41,913 nucleotides of DNA from Phormidium ambiguum IAM M-71 (GTDB lineage: Bacteria; Cyanobacteriota; Cyanobacteriia; Cyanobacteriales; Aerosakkonemataceae), in assembly GCF_001904725.1 (NCBI RefSeq), contig NZ_MRCE01000052.1, positions 1 through 41,913 of the forward strand. The letters run 5' to 3'. The position numbers and the translations under genes are program-made. This document shows, one piece after another, positions 1 through 8,779 of this stretch. How positions within the stretch are numbered: position 1 is the stretch's first letter; each line of letters opens with the position of its first letter. Below the pieces are notes generated by a model, which was not told where the DNA came from, did not search any database, and saw nothing but the letters and a program-made list of their open reading frames with translations.

Positions 1-29
1 AAAACTAGTTATTTTGTACTACCTCTGGA

Positions 30-75
30 ATTTCAAAATGGGAATTAATACTCTATTTATTTCAAAATGAGAATT
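30..75. repeat. 17-bp direct repeat pair
   Basis: Two copies of ATTTCAAAATGRGAATT (30-46 and 59-75) differ at one base and start 29 bp apart. The second copy overlaps the end of the minus-strand recombinase-like gene. They could be remnants of a recombination site or a chance duplication; nothing else decides this. Confidence 0.5.
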
Positions 76-629
76 GCTGCTTCTTCGTAAGATTCGATTA
101 CACTTTTGATTTCTGGCAGGTTTATAGCGTTTTCTGGGTTTACCTTTTTAAAGAATACGCCATAGGTTGAGTGCCAAGATTCCTGATGACTAGGGTTGGT
201 TTTATCTCGTTTCCCGTGTTTTTTGGTGTGTCCTTTCCAATAAAAAGTTTCGACTTTTTCAATAGCTTCCCTGAAGGTAATTAAGTCGTTTTTAATTCTA
301 TTTTTTTCTAAGATTTCAGAGTCATACCATTCCCAAAAATCTGACTCAGTACTAAAGCGGTCTAAGGCATCTCTAACGGCTTTAGCTTTACTTAGTGCGT
401 TAGCTATCCCTTCAAAGGTGAAAGGGCAATTACAGGCTTTAGCTGTTCGCTTCAGTCCTATAGTGAATTGAAGTAGCACGTAAGTACCAGAAGCTTTAGT
501 ATCTTTCTTGAGTCCTACCCCTTTTGGGCATTGTTGCTGGATATCCTTCCAGTAATCCAATAACCGCTCGTAACCTATCAGGTGATTGCCTGCATTGCTT
601 ACTGTTGTAAGGTCTTGAATTTCTCTCAT
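57..629 (-). CDS. Probable N-terminal fragment of a cyanobacterial tyrosine recombinase (XisA/XisC-like)
   Basis: The 190-residue product is basic and mostly helical. It resembles, from memory, the N-terminal and core-binding part of cyanobacterial phage-type integrases. The cues are a 'KGVGLKKDTKASGTYVLLQF' arm-like segment near residue 36, a central 'KAKAVRDALDRF' helix and an 'NPSHQESWHSTYGVFFKKV' segment near residue 145. The catalytic domain carrying the R-H-R-Y residues is absent: the frame stops naturally at 57-59, inside a short direct repeat. Full-length members are usually well over 300 residues, so this looks truncated; the remainder might lie beyond the window edge in another frame. 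GAGAG lies upstream of the ATG. It could instead be a stand-alone hypothetical protein. The family call is recall plus inference; the truncation depends on it. Confidence 0.45.
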   Translation of the reverse strand: MREIQDLTTVSNAGNHLIGYERLLDYWKDIQQQCPKGVGLKKDTKASGTYVLLQFTIGLKRTAKACNCPFTFEGIANALSKAKAVRDALDRFSTESDFWEWYDSEILEKNRIKNDLITFREAIEKVETFYWKGHTKKHGKRDKTNPSHQESWHSTYGVFFKKVNPENAINLPEIKSVIESYEEAAILILK

Positions 630-867
630 GATTCTCTCACTTGTTCAAAGGTCAGTTAACCCCGTGAGAGAAACCCTGTTGAGATGCTGTGCTGCGGTCG
701 CCAAAAAAAACGAGAAATAGGCTTTTAAACTACCTGACTAATTCAAGTCCCTCTGCCCCCATTTTGAAGATATAAGCTCATAACAGTTAGGGTATTGGGA
801 CAACAACCATAACCCTTAACATTTTTATACGTACTGCTGTGGCGCAAAGCACCATAATCAGCAAAGT

Positions 868-1731
868 TCAACTTACACTTAAAAAATTGAGCAATTTTGT
901 TTCTTTAAATTGACTAATAATTATGTTGGCATTGCTCTGACTAGGTTCTGTCCAAAATGACATATTACTGAACTGCTCAAATAAGTCAGGTGGTAAAATA
1001 GTAGTCCGAGGTTTATACTCGACTTTTGACCGTACTTTATGCAATCCCGGAGTGTTCAATTTATTGTCAAACTCTGGTTCATCATATTCTACATTTTCAA
1101 AGTCGTGTTCAAAAAAATCTTCTCCCAAAAATTCATAAATCACTTTCATTACTTGAGCAGGATTTTGAGTTAATATTTCGTAATCTACTAGAAGTAAAGT
1201 TTCGCTATTTTCGCTATAAAAAGCTTCTTTTAAGGCATTGTAGGAAAAACCTATTAAGCGATCGCTCTGCATTAATGCCTCGCTTCTACTATATACTGTA
1301 CTGCGTTCTGCTGGGCTACCCCATAGCCTAGAAACATCAAAAGTATTCTGGCGGATCAATCGCTCTATGCTATCCACAATCCAAGCAATATTTCTAACAC
1401 AACAAATTACTTTGGCATAGGGAAATAAATCTTTGATAATAGGTAATTTGCTGCACCAACGCCGATTAGTATCAAAAATAATCTCCTTATCTGCTTGGGG
1501 CTGATAATAACCTGTAAAAATGCCTTGAACGATCGCACGTTTCTGTTGCGTTGAAATAAAAACAGAGTGTTCGCTATCTTCGCCCATTGCTTCGATCATC
1601 TGTTCCATCAAGAGGGAGACGGGAGAAGACATAGCAGCATGGAAGCGAGGATTCTGTCGCAGCAAAGCTGCCATTAAGGTAGAGCCAGAACGTGGCAACC
1701 CTGAGATAAAATGGAATTTACAATCTAGCAT
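868..1731 (-). CDS. Sulfotransferase family protein (PAPS-dependent)
   Basis: Transfers a sulfuryl group from 3'-phosphoadenosine 5'-phosphosulfate (PAPS) to an acceptor that the sequence does not reveal. The N-terminus has the 5'-phosphosulfate loop 'SGLPRSGSTLM' at residues 10-20. A 3'-phosphate-binding segment of the 'CVRNIAWIVDSIERL' type follows near residue 112 and matches the usual R...S spacing of this fold. At 287 residues the length is normal for bacterial cytosolic sulfotransferases. No signal peptide or membrane helix is visible. The start is supported by AGGA about 7 nt upstream. It is transcribed away from the injection-system cluster and shows no functional link to it. The family is clear; the substrate (glycan, lipid or peptide) is unknown. 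Confidence 0.9.
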   Translation of the reverse strand: MLDCKFHFISGLPRSGSTLMAALLRQNPRFHAAMSSPVSLLMEQMIEAMGEDSEHSVFISTQQKRAIVQGIFTGYYQPQADKEIIFDTNRRWCSKLPIIKDLFPYAKVICCVRNIAWIVDSIERLIRQNTFDVSRLWGSPAERSTVYSRSEALMQSDRLIGFSYNALKEAFYSENSETLLLVDYEILTQNPAQVMKVIYEFLGEDFFEHDFENVEYDEPEFDNKLNTPGLHKVRSKVEYKPRTTILPPDLFEQFSNMSFWTEPSQSNANIIISQFKETKLLNFLSVS

Positions 1732-2181
1732 TTAATTTCCTACTAATTTCATTAGAAAAATTGTAATTTGGGAAATAAACGAAATCGGATTAATTATTCC
1801 CAAATAAACTGCTATAACAGTATAATTATCCTATAAATATAAACATTAATTTTTGTTTTATTAGTCTATAACTTTACCAGATTCAATATTTTCCCCTGAA
1901 ATAATAAAATGCTAGACTAAACAAAGGATTGTTTACGGCTACCGGAATAGCTTCAATTCTATACCATCATTAATATATAAAATATTATGCTGTTTAAGCA
2001 TTAAGCAGGTTAAAGAATTGTGTAATAAAGTTTAATAATAGGTTTTACAACTTATTATATTATATGGTTAGTATTGGTAGAATAGTCAATTAATCGACAA
2101 AGTAGCCTATTTAGGAAAAACTAACTAATTAGTATAGATAAATAATGAAAGTAGCATCTGGCAAACACTGAACAGCAAACT
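1732..2181. other. AT-rich divergent intergenic region
   Basis: This 450-bp stretch separates the divergent sulfotransferase and DUF4157 genes and should hold both promoters. It is very AT-rich. I see no convincing small gene, hairpin terminator or strong -35/-10 pair, and the DUF4157 start has no clear Shine-Dalgarno. Confidence 0.5.
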
Positions 2182-2847
2182 ATGAGTATCAGGCAGCGCA
2201 TTTACAAAAAAGCTGAAGTTTCCACCACAAAGGCTTCCAGAAGCCAGAAATTTCAGATGCGCCAGTTCGCTACTCCAACCCAACCCCAACAGGTATCTCT
2301 CCAAGGGCAACTTTCGTTACAAAGTCAAAGCAATCTATTGGGACGGATGCGAGTTTTTCCTAGAGCAACTGTTCAACCCAAGATTACCATCGGCGCACCC
2401 AATGATAAATATGAACAGGAAGCCGATCGCATGGCAGATGCAGTCATGAATATGTCTGCCCACTCTGCCAATGCAGGAGCAAATCAACCATTAGCTGCTG
2501 CTGTTACCCCGGTCGCTGCGACAGATAGTGGCTCGGCACAAACTGCCCCAGAAGGTAAAGCATCTGCTGCCAGTAGCGGTCAAGAGAGTCAACTAAAACT
2601 CGATGATAGCGGTGGAAGCCCGTTACCCCAGGACGTTCGCTCCTTTATGGAACAGCGTTTTGGTGCCGATTTTAGTCATGTGCGCGTTCATACTGACTCC
2701 AATGCCGTGCAGATGAATAAACAGTTGAGTTCCCACGCATTTACTTACGGCAGTCATATCTACTATGGGTCAGGAAAAGCACCTGGCAACGACCATTTAA
2801 CCGCTCATGAACTGACTCACGTTATACAACAGACGGGAGGCGGGTAG
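2182..2847 (+). CDS. DUF4157 (eCIS core domain) protein without C-terminal effector domain
   Basis: DUF4157 proteins are a hallmark of extracellular/thylakoid contractile injection systems. They carry a zincin-like HExxH motif and often precede a C-terminal toxin. Here residues 1-68 form a basic, Gln/Ser-rich leader ending 'PRATVQPKI'. A 'KYEQEADRMADAVM' segment follows near residue 77, then an Ala/Ser-rich linker, then the core from about residue 145 with 'FSHVRVHTDSNAV' and the motif HELTH at 209-213. The protein stops eight residues later, exactly where a purine tract begins, so no effector domain follows. It may be a bare core protein, or a gene whose 3' part was lost at that tract. The leader matches two 98-aa proteins at 8780-9415 without gaps. 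No strong Shine-Dalgarno precedes the ATG. Confidence 0.88.
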   Translation: MSIRQRIYKKAEVSTTKASRSQKFQMRQFATPTQPQQVSLQGQLSLQSQSNLLGRMRVFPRATVQPKITIGAPNDKYEQEADRMADAVMNMSAHSANAGANQPLAAAVTPVAATDSGSAQTAPEGKASAASSGQESQLKLDDSGGSPLPQDVRSFMEQRFGADFSHVRVHTDSNAVQMNKQLSSHAFTYGSHIYYGSGKAPGNDHLTAHELTHVIQQTGGG

Positions 2848-3128
2848 AGGGGGAAAGGGGAAAGGGGGAAAAGGGGAAAAGGGAAAGGGGGGAAAGGGAA
2901 AGGGGGGAAACAAGAAAATTGAAAATCGTAAAGACTGAAAAGTTAAATGTCTGGAACGGCAAACTTACCATAACTGAATAACCAAGTCAGGGAGTTAAGC
3001 CCAATGCTATCAAATCAAACCAAACTAAACCTATAAATTAGCCACCCAAGTCTTAAATTATTCCCCCCCTTTTTTCCCTTTTCCCTTTCCCTCTTTCCCC
3101 TTTTCCCCTTTCCCTTTTCCCCCCTTCT
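2848..3128. repeat. Purine/pyrimidine inverted-repeat spacer 1
   Basis: A GGGGAAAA-type purine tract (2848-2910) starts right after the DUF4157 stop. A complementary TTTTCCCC-type tract (3060-3128) ends one base before the ATPase 1 ATG. The roughly 150-bp AT-richer centre holds no gene. The arms could pair in the transcript as a long hairpin ending at the start codon. No Shine-Dalgarno precedes the downstream start. Confidence 0.85.
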
Positions 3129-3129
3129 T

Positions 3130-5133
3130 ATGGCAGAGATATTTACTCAAGACTCAACACTCGAAACTGAGAACGGCGATTGGTATGAGGCAAATCGCCG
3201 TTACTTAATAGCTGCGATCGCACAAGTGGAAGAAACCTTACGACGACAGGCAACATCCACTTTCCAACTTAAGCCAACGGTACTACAAAACCCAGAAGAA
3301 ATCGCAGCCGCGATGTCTCCTCCACCTGCTTTGGAAAAGTTCTGTAATACTTTCAACTTATTGGATTTCGATCGGGATTTGCTACTCTTGTGTGCTGGGA
3401 TGGAATTGGATGCAAACTGGGGGAATTTGTGTGCGGCGGCGGCGGGAAATTCACAGCAAACTTACCCGACTTTCAGTTTGGCACTGAGGGTGCTATCAGC
3501 GCCGGATTGGGCAGCATTGACCCATGATGCGCCGTTGCGTTGGTGGCAAGCGATCCAAGTGGGACCGGGGAACTCGCTGATGCAGTCCCCCCTCCGAATT
3601 GATGAACGAGTGTTGCACTACTTGTTGGGAATCGAACATCGGGACGAGCGATTGGTTAACTATGTTGAACCCGTGCCGAATCAAAATATTCAGGAATTAG
3701 GCTTGCCACCCTCTCACCGACATTTGGTCAAGCAAATAGCAGGGGTGTTGGGAAGTACGGATAATCTGAATTATCAAATTGTCCAGTTGTGTGGATTGGA
3801 TCTGGCTGAAAAAACCGCGATCGCGGCAGCAGCTTGTGCAATGCACGGATGGAATCTGCACGCGATGGCGGCGGATGGAATTCCAACGGACACTGACGAT
3901 TTAGCAAGTTTGATGCGTCTGTGGGAACGAGAAGCACTTTTGAGCAACAGTGTTTTGCTCCTAGAGTGCGATGCTGTCGATCCAAACGACCAAAATCGAG
4001 ATAAAGCGATCGCTCGGTTGATTGAAAATAGTAACAATCCGCTCATTGTTAGCGTTAGCGATCGACGGCATCCCCGCAAGCGTCCTTTAATTACGTTTGA
4101 TGTTGAGAAAGCAACCTCTAGCGAACAACAAGCCATTTGGCGATCGGCTTTGGGAGAGTTGGCAGACAGTGTGAATGGTTGTGTAGAAAAGATTGTGGCG
4201 AATTTTAACCTCAGTTCTCCGGCAATTTACGCAACCTGTCGGGAAGTACAAAGCCAGGACGACACCAGAGAAGGATTAGATGTTGCTTTGTGGGAAGCTT
4301 GTCGGGTACAAGCGCGATCGCGGATGGATGGTTTAGCTCAACGCATTGAATCAGCCGCCACTTGGGACGATCTTGTATTGCCAGACGAGCAACGCTATAT
4401 CCTGCGGGAAATTGTTGCCAATGTTCGGCAACGCACGAAAGTTTATGAAAACTGGGGATTTGCCGAAAAAAGCACTCGCGGCTTAGGAATTAGCGCCCTC
4501 TTTGCTGGAACAAGCGGTACTGGTAAAACAATGGCAGCCGATATTATTGCCAAAGAATTGCGGCTGGATCTATACCGTATCGACCTAAGTGCAACCATTA
4601 GCAAGTATATTGGCGAAACGGAAAAGAACTTGCGGCGCATATTCGACGCTGCGGAAGCGGGTGGATGTCTGTTGCTGTTTGACGAAGCTGATGCACTGTT
4701 TGGTAAGCGTTCTCAGGTGAAAGACAGTCACGATCGCTATGCGAACCTAGAAATTAGCTATCTGCTACAACGTATGGAATCTTACCGAGGATTAGCCATC
4801 CTAACGACTAACTTAAAAGATTCTATAGACCGGGCATTTTTGCGGCGCATTCGATTTGCGATCGAGTTTCCCTTTCCAGATGCCGAATACCGCCAACAAA
4901 TTTGGCAACGCATTTTCCCAAAACAAACACCCACACAAGGTTTGGATTTTGGCAAGTTAGCTCAACTCAATGTTGCGGGTGGAAATATTCGCAATATTGC
5001 TCTCAATGCTGCTTTTACTGCTGCCGATGCAGGAGAACCCGTGATGATGAAGCATATATTGCAAGCAGCGAAAAGCGAATATATTAAGTTGGAACGACCC
5101 CTAACAGATATGGAGGTAAAAGAATGGGTATGA
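3130..5133 (+). CDS. AAA+ ATPase 1 of the injection-system cluster (Afp15-like)
   Basis: AAA+ ATPases of this type occur in nearly all Afp/PVC-like clusters and are thought to act in assembly or maturation of the particle. The first ~420 residues form a variable helical region typical of Afp15-like proteins. The AAA module follows: Walker A 'FAGTSGTGKTM' at about 458-468, 'YIGETEKNLRRIF' just after, Walker B 'LLLFDEADALFGKR' near 514-527, and 'RAFLRRIRFAIEFPFP' with the arginine-finger region. All nucleotide-binding residues look intact. It is clearly paralogous in its C-terminal half to ATPase 2 at 26568. The ATG follows a pyrimidine tract and has no Shine-Dalgarno. It sits between the DUF4157 and LamG genes, apart from the structural operon. 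Confidence 0.92.
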   Translation: MAEIFTQDSTLETENGDWYEANRRYLIAAIAQVEETLRRQATSTFQLKPTVLQNPEEIAAAMSPPPALEKFCNTFNLLDFDRDLLLLCAGMELDANWGNLCAAAAGNSQQTYPTFSLALRVLSAPDWAALTHDAPLRWWQAIQVGPGNSLMQSPLRIDERVLHYLLGIEHRDERLVNYVEPVPNQNIQELGLPPSHRHLVKQIAGVLGSTDNLNYQIVQLCGLDLAEKTAIAAAACAMHGWNLHAMAADGIPTDTDDLASLMRLWEREALLSNSVLLLECDAVDPNDQNRDKAIARLIENSNNPLIVSVSDRRHPRKRPLITFDVEKATSSEQQAIWRSALGELADSVNGCVEKIVANFNLSSPAIYATCREVQSQDDTREGLDVALWEACRVQARSRMDGLAQRIESAATWDDLVLPDEQRYILREIVANVRQRTKVYENWGFAEKSTRGLGISALFAGTSGTGKTMAADIIAKELRLDLYRIDLSATISKYIGETEKNLRRIFDAAEAGGCLLLFDEADALFGKRSQVKDSHDRYANLEISYLLQRMESYRGLAILTTNLKDSIDRAFLRRIRFAIEFPFPDAEYRQQIWQRIFPKQTPTQGLDFGKLAQLNVAGGNIRNIALNAAFTAADAGEPVMMKHILQAAKSEYIKLERPLTDMEVKEWV

Positions 5134-5248
5134 GAGCTAAAAATTGGTTGATATTTGGTATCACTTAGCGATCGCATTAGATAATCAAAATCAGGCTTAT
5201 TTCTATCTCAATGTAAAACTAGCAAAAACTTTGCCTAGAAGTAGATCT

Positions 5249-5340
5249 CAGGACTTACGCAAATTATGAGAATAAACACCACTTGTAGGGGCAATCCCCC
5301 TGTGGTTGCCCCTATACCTAAAATCTCTGCGTAAGTCCTG
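5249..5340. mobile_element. MITE-like element, complete copy
   Basis: The element is bounded by perfect 13-bp terminal inverted repeats, CAGGACTTACGCA at 5249-5261 and TGCGTAAGTCCTG at 5328-5340. Inside is a second inverted pair, GTAGGGGCAA and TTGCCCCTAT. The 92-bp length and structure fit a non-autonomous miniature transposable element. A partial copy lies at 34674-34756. It occupies the 265-bp gap between ATPase 1 and the LamG gene and could serve as a hairpin terminator. Confidence 0.8.
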
Positions 5341-5398
5341 GATCTGCTAAAAAAACCAGCATCAAGAAGAAGCATCCACTTCAATAGAGGTTTTTACC

Positions 5399-7843
5399 AT
5401 GACGAATCCAACAAAATATTTGCAGCCAGTCCTTACATTTAATGGACAAGACAACGCAGTAAATTTAGGGAAAAAACCTGAATTTAAAATTGAGAAAGAA
5501 ATTACTCTAGAAGTTTGGATTTGGGTCGCTTCTCAAAAAGAATATGCGGGAATTATTAGTAACATCTACGATACGGGTTCAACCGAGAGTGGATATGGTC
5601 TGCTGCTTGATGGCAAAAGTGGGATTTACTTTGGCTTAAAAGTTCCTTCAGCCGGAATTCAATATCTAAGTAGTGGAGCCAGCACGATTATCCTTAATCA
5701 ATGGCATCATATTGCGGCGACTTATGACGGTCAGGAAATGAAATTGTACATTGATGGTATTGAAAAAGCTAAAAAAGCAATTGCTGGAACGAATATTAAT
5801 TATAATCCCGAAAATGACTTGTTATTTGGGATGTATAAAGATAATGATGAAGTTTACCCTTTCTCTGGGAAAATAGCAGAAATCCGCCTTTGGAAAATCA
5901 CTCGTACCCAATCAGAAATTCAAAATAATCTTTCCCAACGACTGGCAGGTAATGAATCAGGATTGGTGGGCTATTGGCCTTTAAATGAAAGCTCTGGCAA
6001 TACATTTCATGATTTTACTAGCAATGCTAATTATGGTACTTTTCAAGGAAATGTTACTTGGGTAGAGTCCGAATTACCAATACCGAAGCTAACAAAATCT
6101 TTGCAGCCAGTCCTTACATTTAATGGACAAGACAATGCAATCATCTTAGGGAAAAAGCCTCAATTTAAAATTGAGAAAACCATTACTTTAGAAGCTTGGA
6201 TTTGGGTCGCCTCTCAAAAAGAATATGCGGGAATTATTAGTAACATTTACGATACGGGTTCAACCGAGAGTGGATATGGTCTGCTGCTTGATGGTAAAAG
6301 TGGTATTTACTTTGGCTTAAAAGTTCCTTCAGCCGGAATTCAATATCTCAGTAGTGGAGCCAGCACGATTATCCTTAATCAATGGCATCATATTGCGGCG
6401 ACTTATGACGGTCAGGAAATGAAAGTGTATGTCGATGGTATCGAAAAAGCTAAAAAAGCAATTGCTGGAACAAACATTAATTACAATCCTGAAAATGACT
6501 TGTTATTTGGGATGTATAAAGATAATGATGAAGTTTACCCTTTCTCTGGGAAAATAGCAGAAATCCGCCTTTGGAAAATCACTCGTACCCAATCAGAAAT
6601 TCAAAATAGTCTTTCTCAACGTCTGACAGGTAATGAAGCCGGATTGGTGGGTTATTGGCCTTTAAATGAAGGCAGCAACAATATCGTTTATGACCGAACC
6701 AGCAATGGCAATCATGGTGTTATTAATGGGGCGAACTGGGAACAATTGCTAGTGCCTTTTACAACACCGATCTTGGCAGAAGAATCTAGTTTACCGGAAA
6801 CGCCAACTACAGAATCGGAAGAACTGAGCGACTTTCTACAAATCGAAGTTGAAACAACAGCTACAGAATCAGAAGAACTGAGCGACTTTCTACAAATCGA
6901 AGTTGAAACAACAGCTACAGAATCGGAAGAATTGAGTGACTTTGTACTAACCGAAGTTGAAATGGCAACTACAGAATCAGGAGAACTGAGTGACTTTGTA
7001 CTAACCGAAGTTGAAATGATAACTACAGAATCAGGAGAACTGAGTGACTTTGTACTAACCGAAGAGTCTAGTTTAGCGGAAACGCCAACCGCAGCACCTC
7101 AAAGATTGAAGCATTTGATCATAAGCGAAGAGTCTAGTTTAGCGGAAACGCTAACCGCAGAATCTGGAGAACTGAGTCAACCAAAGATCGATAATCTTAA
7201 AACCACGTCATGGATTGAGTTAAAACCTGCACGCCATCAAGTTGCGATTTATGGGCAGATTAGTGATGCTGAAACTGGGTTGACTATTCAGAATGCTTTA
7301 GTGGAGATAACGCAGATGCCAGAAAATTTTAAACAGTGGTTGGTATTGCGATCGCAAAAGTACGGCAGTCAATGGGAGACTCTTGAAAATCGCCCAGACC
7401 GGAAAAAAACAGCGATTGACGGATTCTTTCACTTTTTGGATTTGCCGGACGGTGAATATACTTTAACAGCATCCCTACCAAGTGCTGGAACCAGCTACGG
7501 CACTGCTGAAGTGAAAGCGATCGCAACTCGAGATTCCCAAGGCAACTACGTGAAAACTGCCACTAACATGACGCTACCACCAACCGCCATCAAGGGTCAA
7601 ATCACAGATTTAAGTGGAGCTCCTATAGTTCTAGCGAAGATCCAAATTGCCAAAACGACAAATTATATTTTTAGTGACAACAAAGGCAACTATCTCTTCA
7701 GCGGTCTAGAAACCTCAAAACCCCCATCACAGCGCACAGTCAATATCAATGTTTCAGCGCGAGGCTTTCAGTCAGCTTCCCAAAGCGCCGAACTCAGTCA
7801 AGGAACCGTGCAAAACTTAAACTTCGTTCTTCCCAGTAGCTAA
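5399..7843 (+). CDS. Tandem LamG / concanavalin-like protein with Glu-rich repeats and carboxypeptidase-regulatory-like domains
   Basis: An 814-residue modular protein probably binding polysaccharide or another surface ligand. Residues ~7-200 and ~234-427 are two nearly identical LamG jelly-roll domains; shared landmarks are 'LTFNGQDNA', 'WHHIAATYDGQEMK' and 'IAEIRLWKITRTQSEIQN'. Residues ~471-555 carry five 18-residue acidic repeats (TESEELSDF type). The C-terminal ~200 residues hold two carboxypeptidase-regulatory-like beta domains ('AIYGQISDAETG', 'AIKGQITDLSGAP'). No signal peptide is visible, so it is probably cytosolic or carried by the injection particle. AGAGG precedes the ATG. Its place between ATPase 1 and the DUF4255 cap gene suggests a fibre, decoration or cargo role, but that is inference. 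Domain calls are confident; function is not. Confidence 0.8.
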   Translation: MTNPTKYLQPVLTFNGQDNAVNLGKKPEFKIEKEITLEVWIWVASQKEYAGIISNIYDTGSTESGYGLLLDGKSGIYFGLKVPSAGIQYLSSGASTIILNQWHHIAATYDGQEMKLYIDGIEKAKKAIAGTNINYNPENDLLFGMYKDNDEVYPFSGKIAEIRLWKITRTQSEIQNNLSQRLAGNESGLVGYWPLNESSGNTFHDFTSNANYGTFQGNVTWVESELPIPKLTKSLQPVLTFNGQDNAIILGKKPQFKIEKTITLEAWIWVASQKEYAGIISNIYDTGSTESGYGLLLDGKSGIYFGLKVPSAGIQYLSSGASTIILNQWHHIAATYDGQEMKVYVDGIEKAKKAIAGTNINYNPENDLLFGMYKDNDEVYPFSGKIAEIRLWKITRTQSEIQNSLSQRLTGNEAGLVGYWPLNEGSNNIVYDRTSNGNHGVINGANWEQLLVPFTTPILAEESSLPETPTTESEELSDFLQIEVETTATESEELSDFLQIEVETTATESEELSDFVLTEVEMATTESGELSDFVLTEVEMITTESGELSDFVLTEESSLAETPTAAPQRLKHLIISEESSLAETLTAESGELSQPKIDNLKTTSWIELKPARHQVAIYGQISDAETGLTIQNALVEITQMPENFKQWLVLRSQKYGSQWETLENRPDRKKTAIDGFFHFLDLPDGEYTLTASLPSAGTSYGTAEVKAIATRDSQGNYVKTATNMTLPPTAIKGQITDLSGAPIVLAKIQIAKTTNYIFSDNKGNYLFSGLETSKPPSQRTVNINVSARGFQSASQSAELSQGTVQNLNFVLPSS
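5420..6671 (+). repeat. Near-identical tandem LamG duplication (681-bp period)
   Basis: DNA at about 5420-5990 reappears at about 6101-6671, offset exactly 681 bp (227 codons), with long identical runs and scattered, often silent differences. The linker between the copies differs more. This indicates recent duplication or gene conversion. Confidence 0.9.
6809..7066 (+). repeat. 54-bp coding tandem repeat, about five copies
   Basis: The repeats encode 18-residue units of the form TESEELSDFLQIEVETTA, with FVLTEVEM variants in the later copies. They form an acidic, probably disordered linker between the LamG and C-terminal beta domains. Confidence 0.85.
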
Positions 7844-7862
7844 AGAAAATGCAAAGAAGCAA

Positions 7863-7884
7863 AAGTTCTTCTATACGAGAACTT
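7863..7884 (+). terminator. Possible weak hairpin after the LamG gene
   Basis: AAGTTCT (7863-7869) and AGAACTT (7878-7884) can pair as a 7-bp stem with an 8-nt loop, 20 bp past the stop. There is no proper T-run, so terminator function is uncertain. Confidence 0.3.
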
Positions 7885-8020
7885 ATCATGTTTATTTGCT
7901 AACTACTAGAACCGTTTTTCCCTTTTGATAAGGTTAAAAACTTTCCTAGCTTACAGCTAATTTGAGTTACAATATTCAGCCACTAAATGCACTACCAGAA
8001 ATCAGTCAGGAAGGCAAACA

Positions 8021-8584
8021 ATGCTTGACGACTTAGATAAAACTCTAGAAAAACTGCTTAAGCAAGAACTCCCGGCTGCCTTAGCCGATCGCATCAGCAT
8101 TAGCTTTGCCACTCCCGACGGGGAATTTCCGACTAAGGTGCAACTGCCAGCAATCAACCTTTTTCTTTATGACGTGCGGGAAAACTTGGAATTGCGAAAC
8201 ACCGAATGGTTTGTGGAACGTCACAGCGACGGCACAGCAACTAGAAAGCGTCCTCCCGTGCGAATAGACTGCTCCTACTTTATTTCGAGTTGGCCTGTAG
8301 ATCAAGCCGACGCACAAACAGAACACCGCTTACTAGGTGAGGTAATGAAAGTGCTTTTGCGCTATCCTCAAATCCCAGCTGAGTTTCTCCAGGGAACCCT
8401 TCAAGGACAGCAACCTCCCCTGCGGGTAGAGGGTCTGCGGCCTTCGCAGTTACAAACTATGGGAGAATTCTGGCAAGCAATGGGAGGAAAACCTAGAGCA
8501 ATACTGAACTATACTGTTACCCTCTCAGTAAATGTTTACGAAGTTTCAGAGACTGTCCCTCTTGTTATGGATCAGAAAATTTAG
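8021..8584 (+). CDS. DUF4255 protein, tail terminator/cap (Afp16/Pvc16-like)
   Basis: DUF4255 proteins cap the inner tube and sheath at the end away from the baseplate and so stop tail growth. The 187-residue product has the family's opening 'MLDDLDKTLEKLLKQELP', then 'AINLFLYDVRENLELRN' near residue 45, then 'RIDCSYFISSW' and a C-terminal beta-strand segment ending 'YTVTLSVNVYE'. Length and order are as expected. AGGAAGG gives a good Shine-Dalgarno. It lies upstream of the sheath operon and is followed directly by a purine tract, then two convergent minus-strand genes. It probably has its own promoter in 7885-8020, though I see no clear one. The call is confident. Confidence 0.92.
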   Translation: MLDDLDKTLEKLLKQELPAALADRISISFATPDGEFPTKVQLPAINLFLYDVRENLELRNTEWFVERHSDGTATRKRPPVRIDCSYFISSWPVDQADAQTEHRLLGEVMKVLLRYPQIPAEFLQGTLQGQQPPLRVEGLRPSQLQTMGEFWQAMGGKPRAILNYTVTLSVNVYEVSETVPLVMDQKI

Positions 8585-8759
8585 GGAAGGGGAAAAAGGG
8601 GAAAAGGGGAAATTCATTGATATTTCTCCCTTTTTGCTTTTTGCGCTTGTAAGCAGTAATTTTTGGATGACAGGGACTTGGTATTTAGTGATGGCGATAA
8701 TTGGGAAATTGAATTCTTTTATTCCCCTTTCCCCATTTTCCCCATTTCCCGCTTTCCCA
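8585..8759. repeat. Purine/pyrimidine inverted-repeat spacer 2
   Basis: A purine tract (8585-8612) abuts the DUF4255 stop, reading TAGGGAAGGGG across the junction. A pyrimidine tract lies at about 8722-8759. The pair separates convergent genes, so hairpin formation could terminate transcription from both sides. Confidence 0.8.
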
Positions 8760-8779
8760 TTAACTTGTGAGACTCATTG

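Noticed and set aside
1026-1331. 101-codon plus-strand frame inside the sulfotransferase gene
   Set aside because: It is antisense to a clear sulfotransferase and has no Shine-Dalgarno or recognisable domain.
2182-7843. Toxin or immunity gene pair in the front part of the cluster
   Set aside because: Neither the DUF4157 nor the LamG protein shows a toxin-type catalytic domain, and there is no small immunity-like gene nearby.
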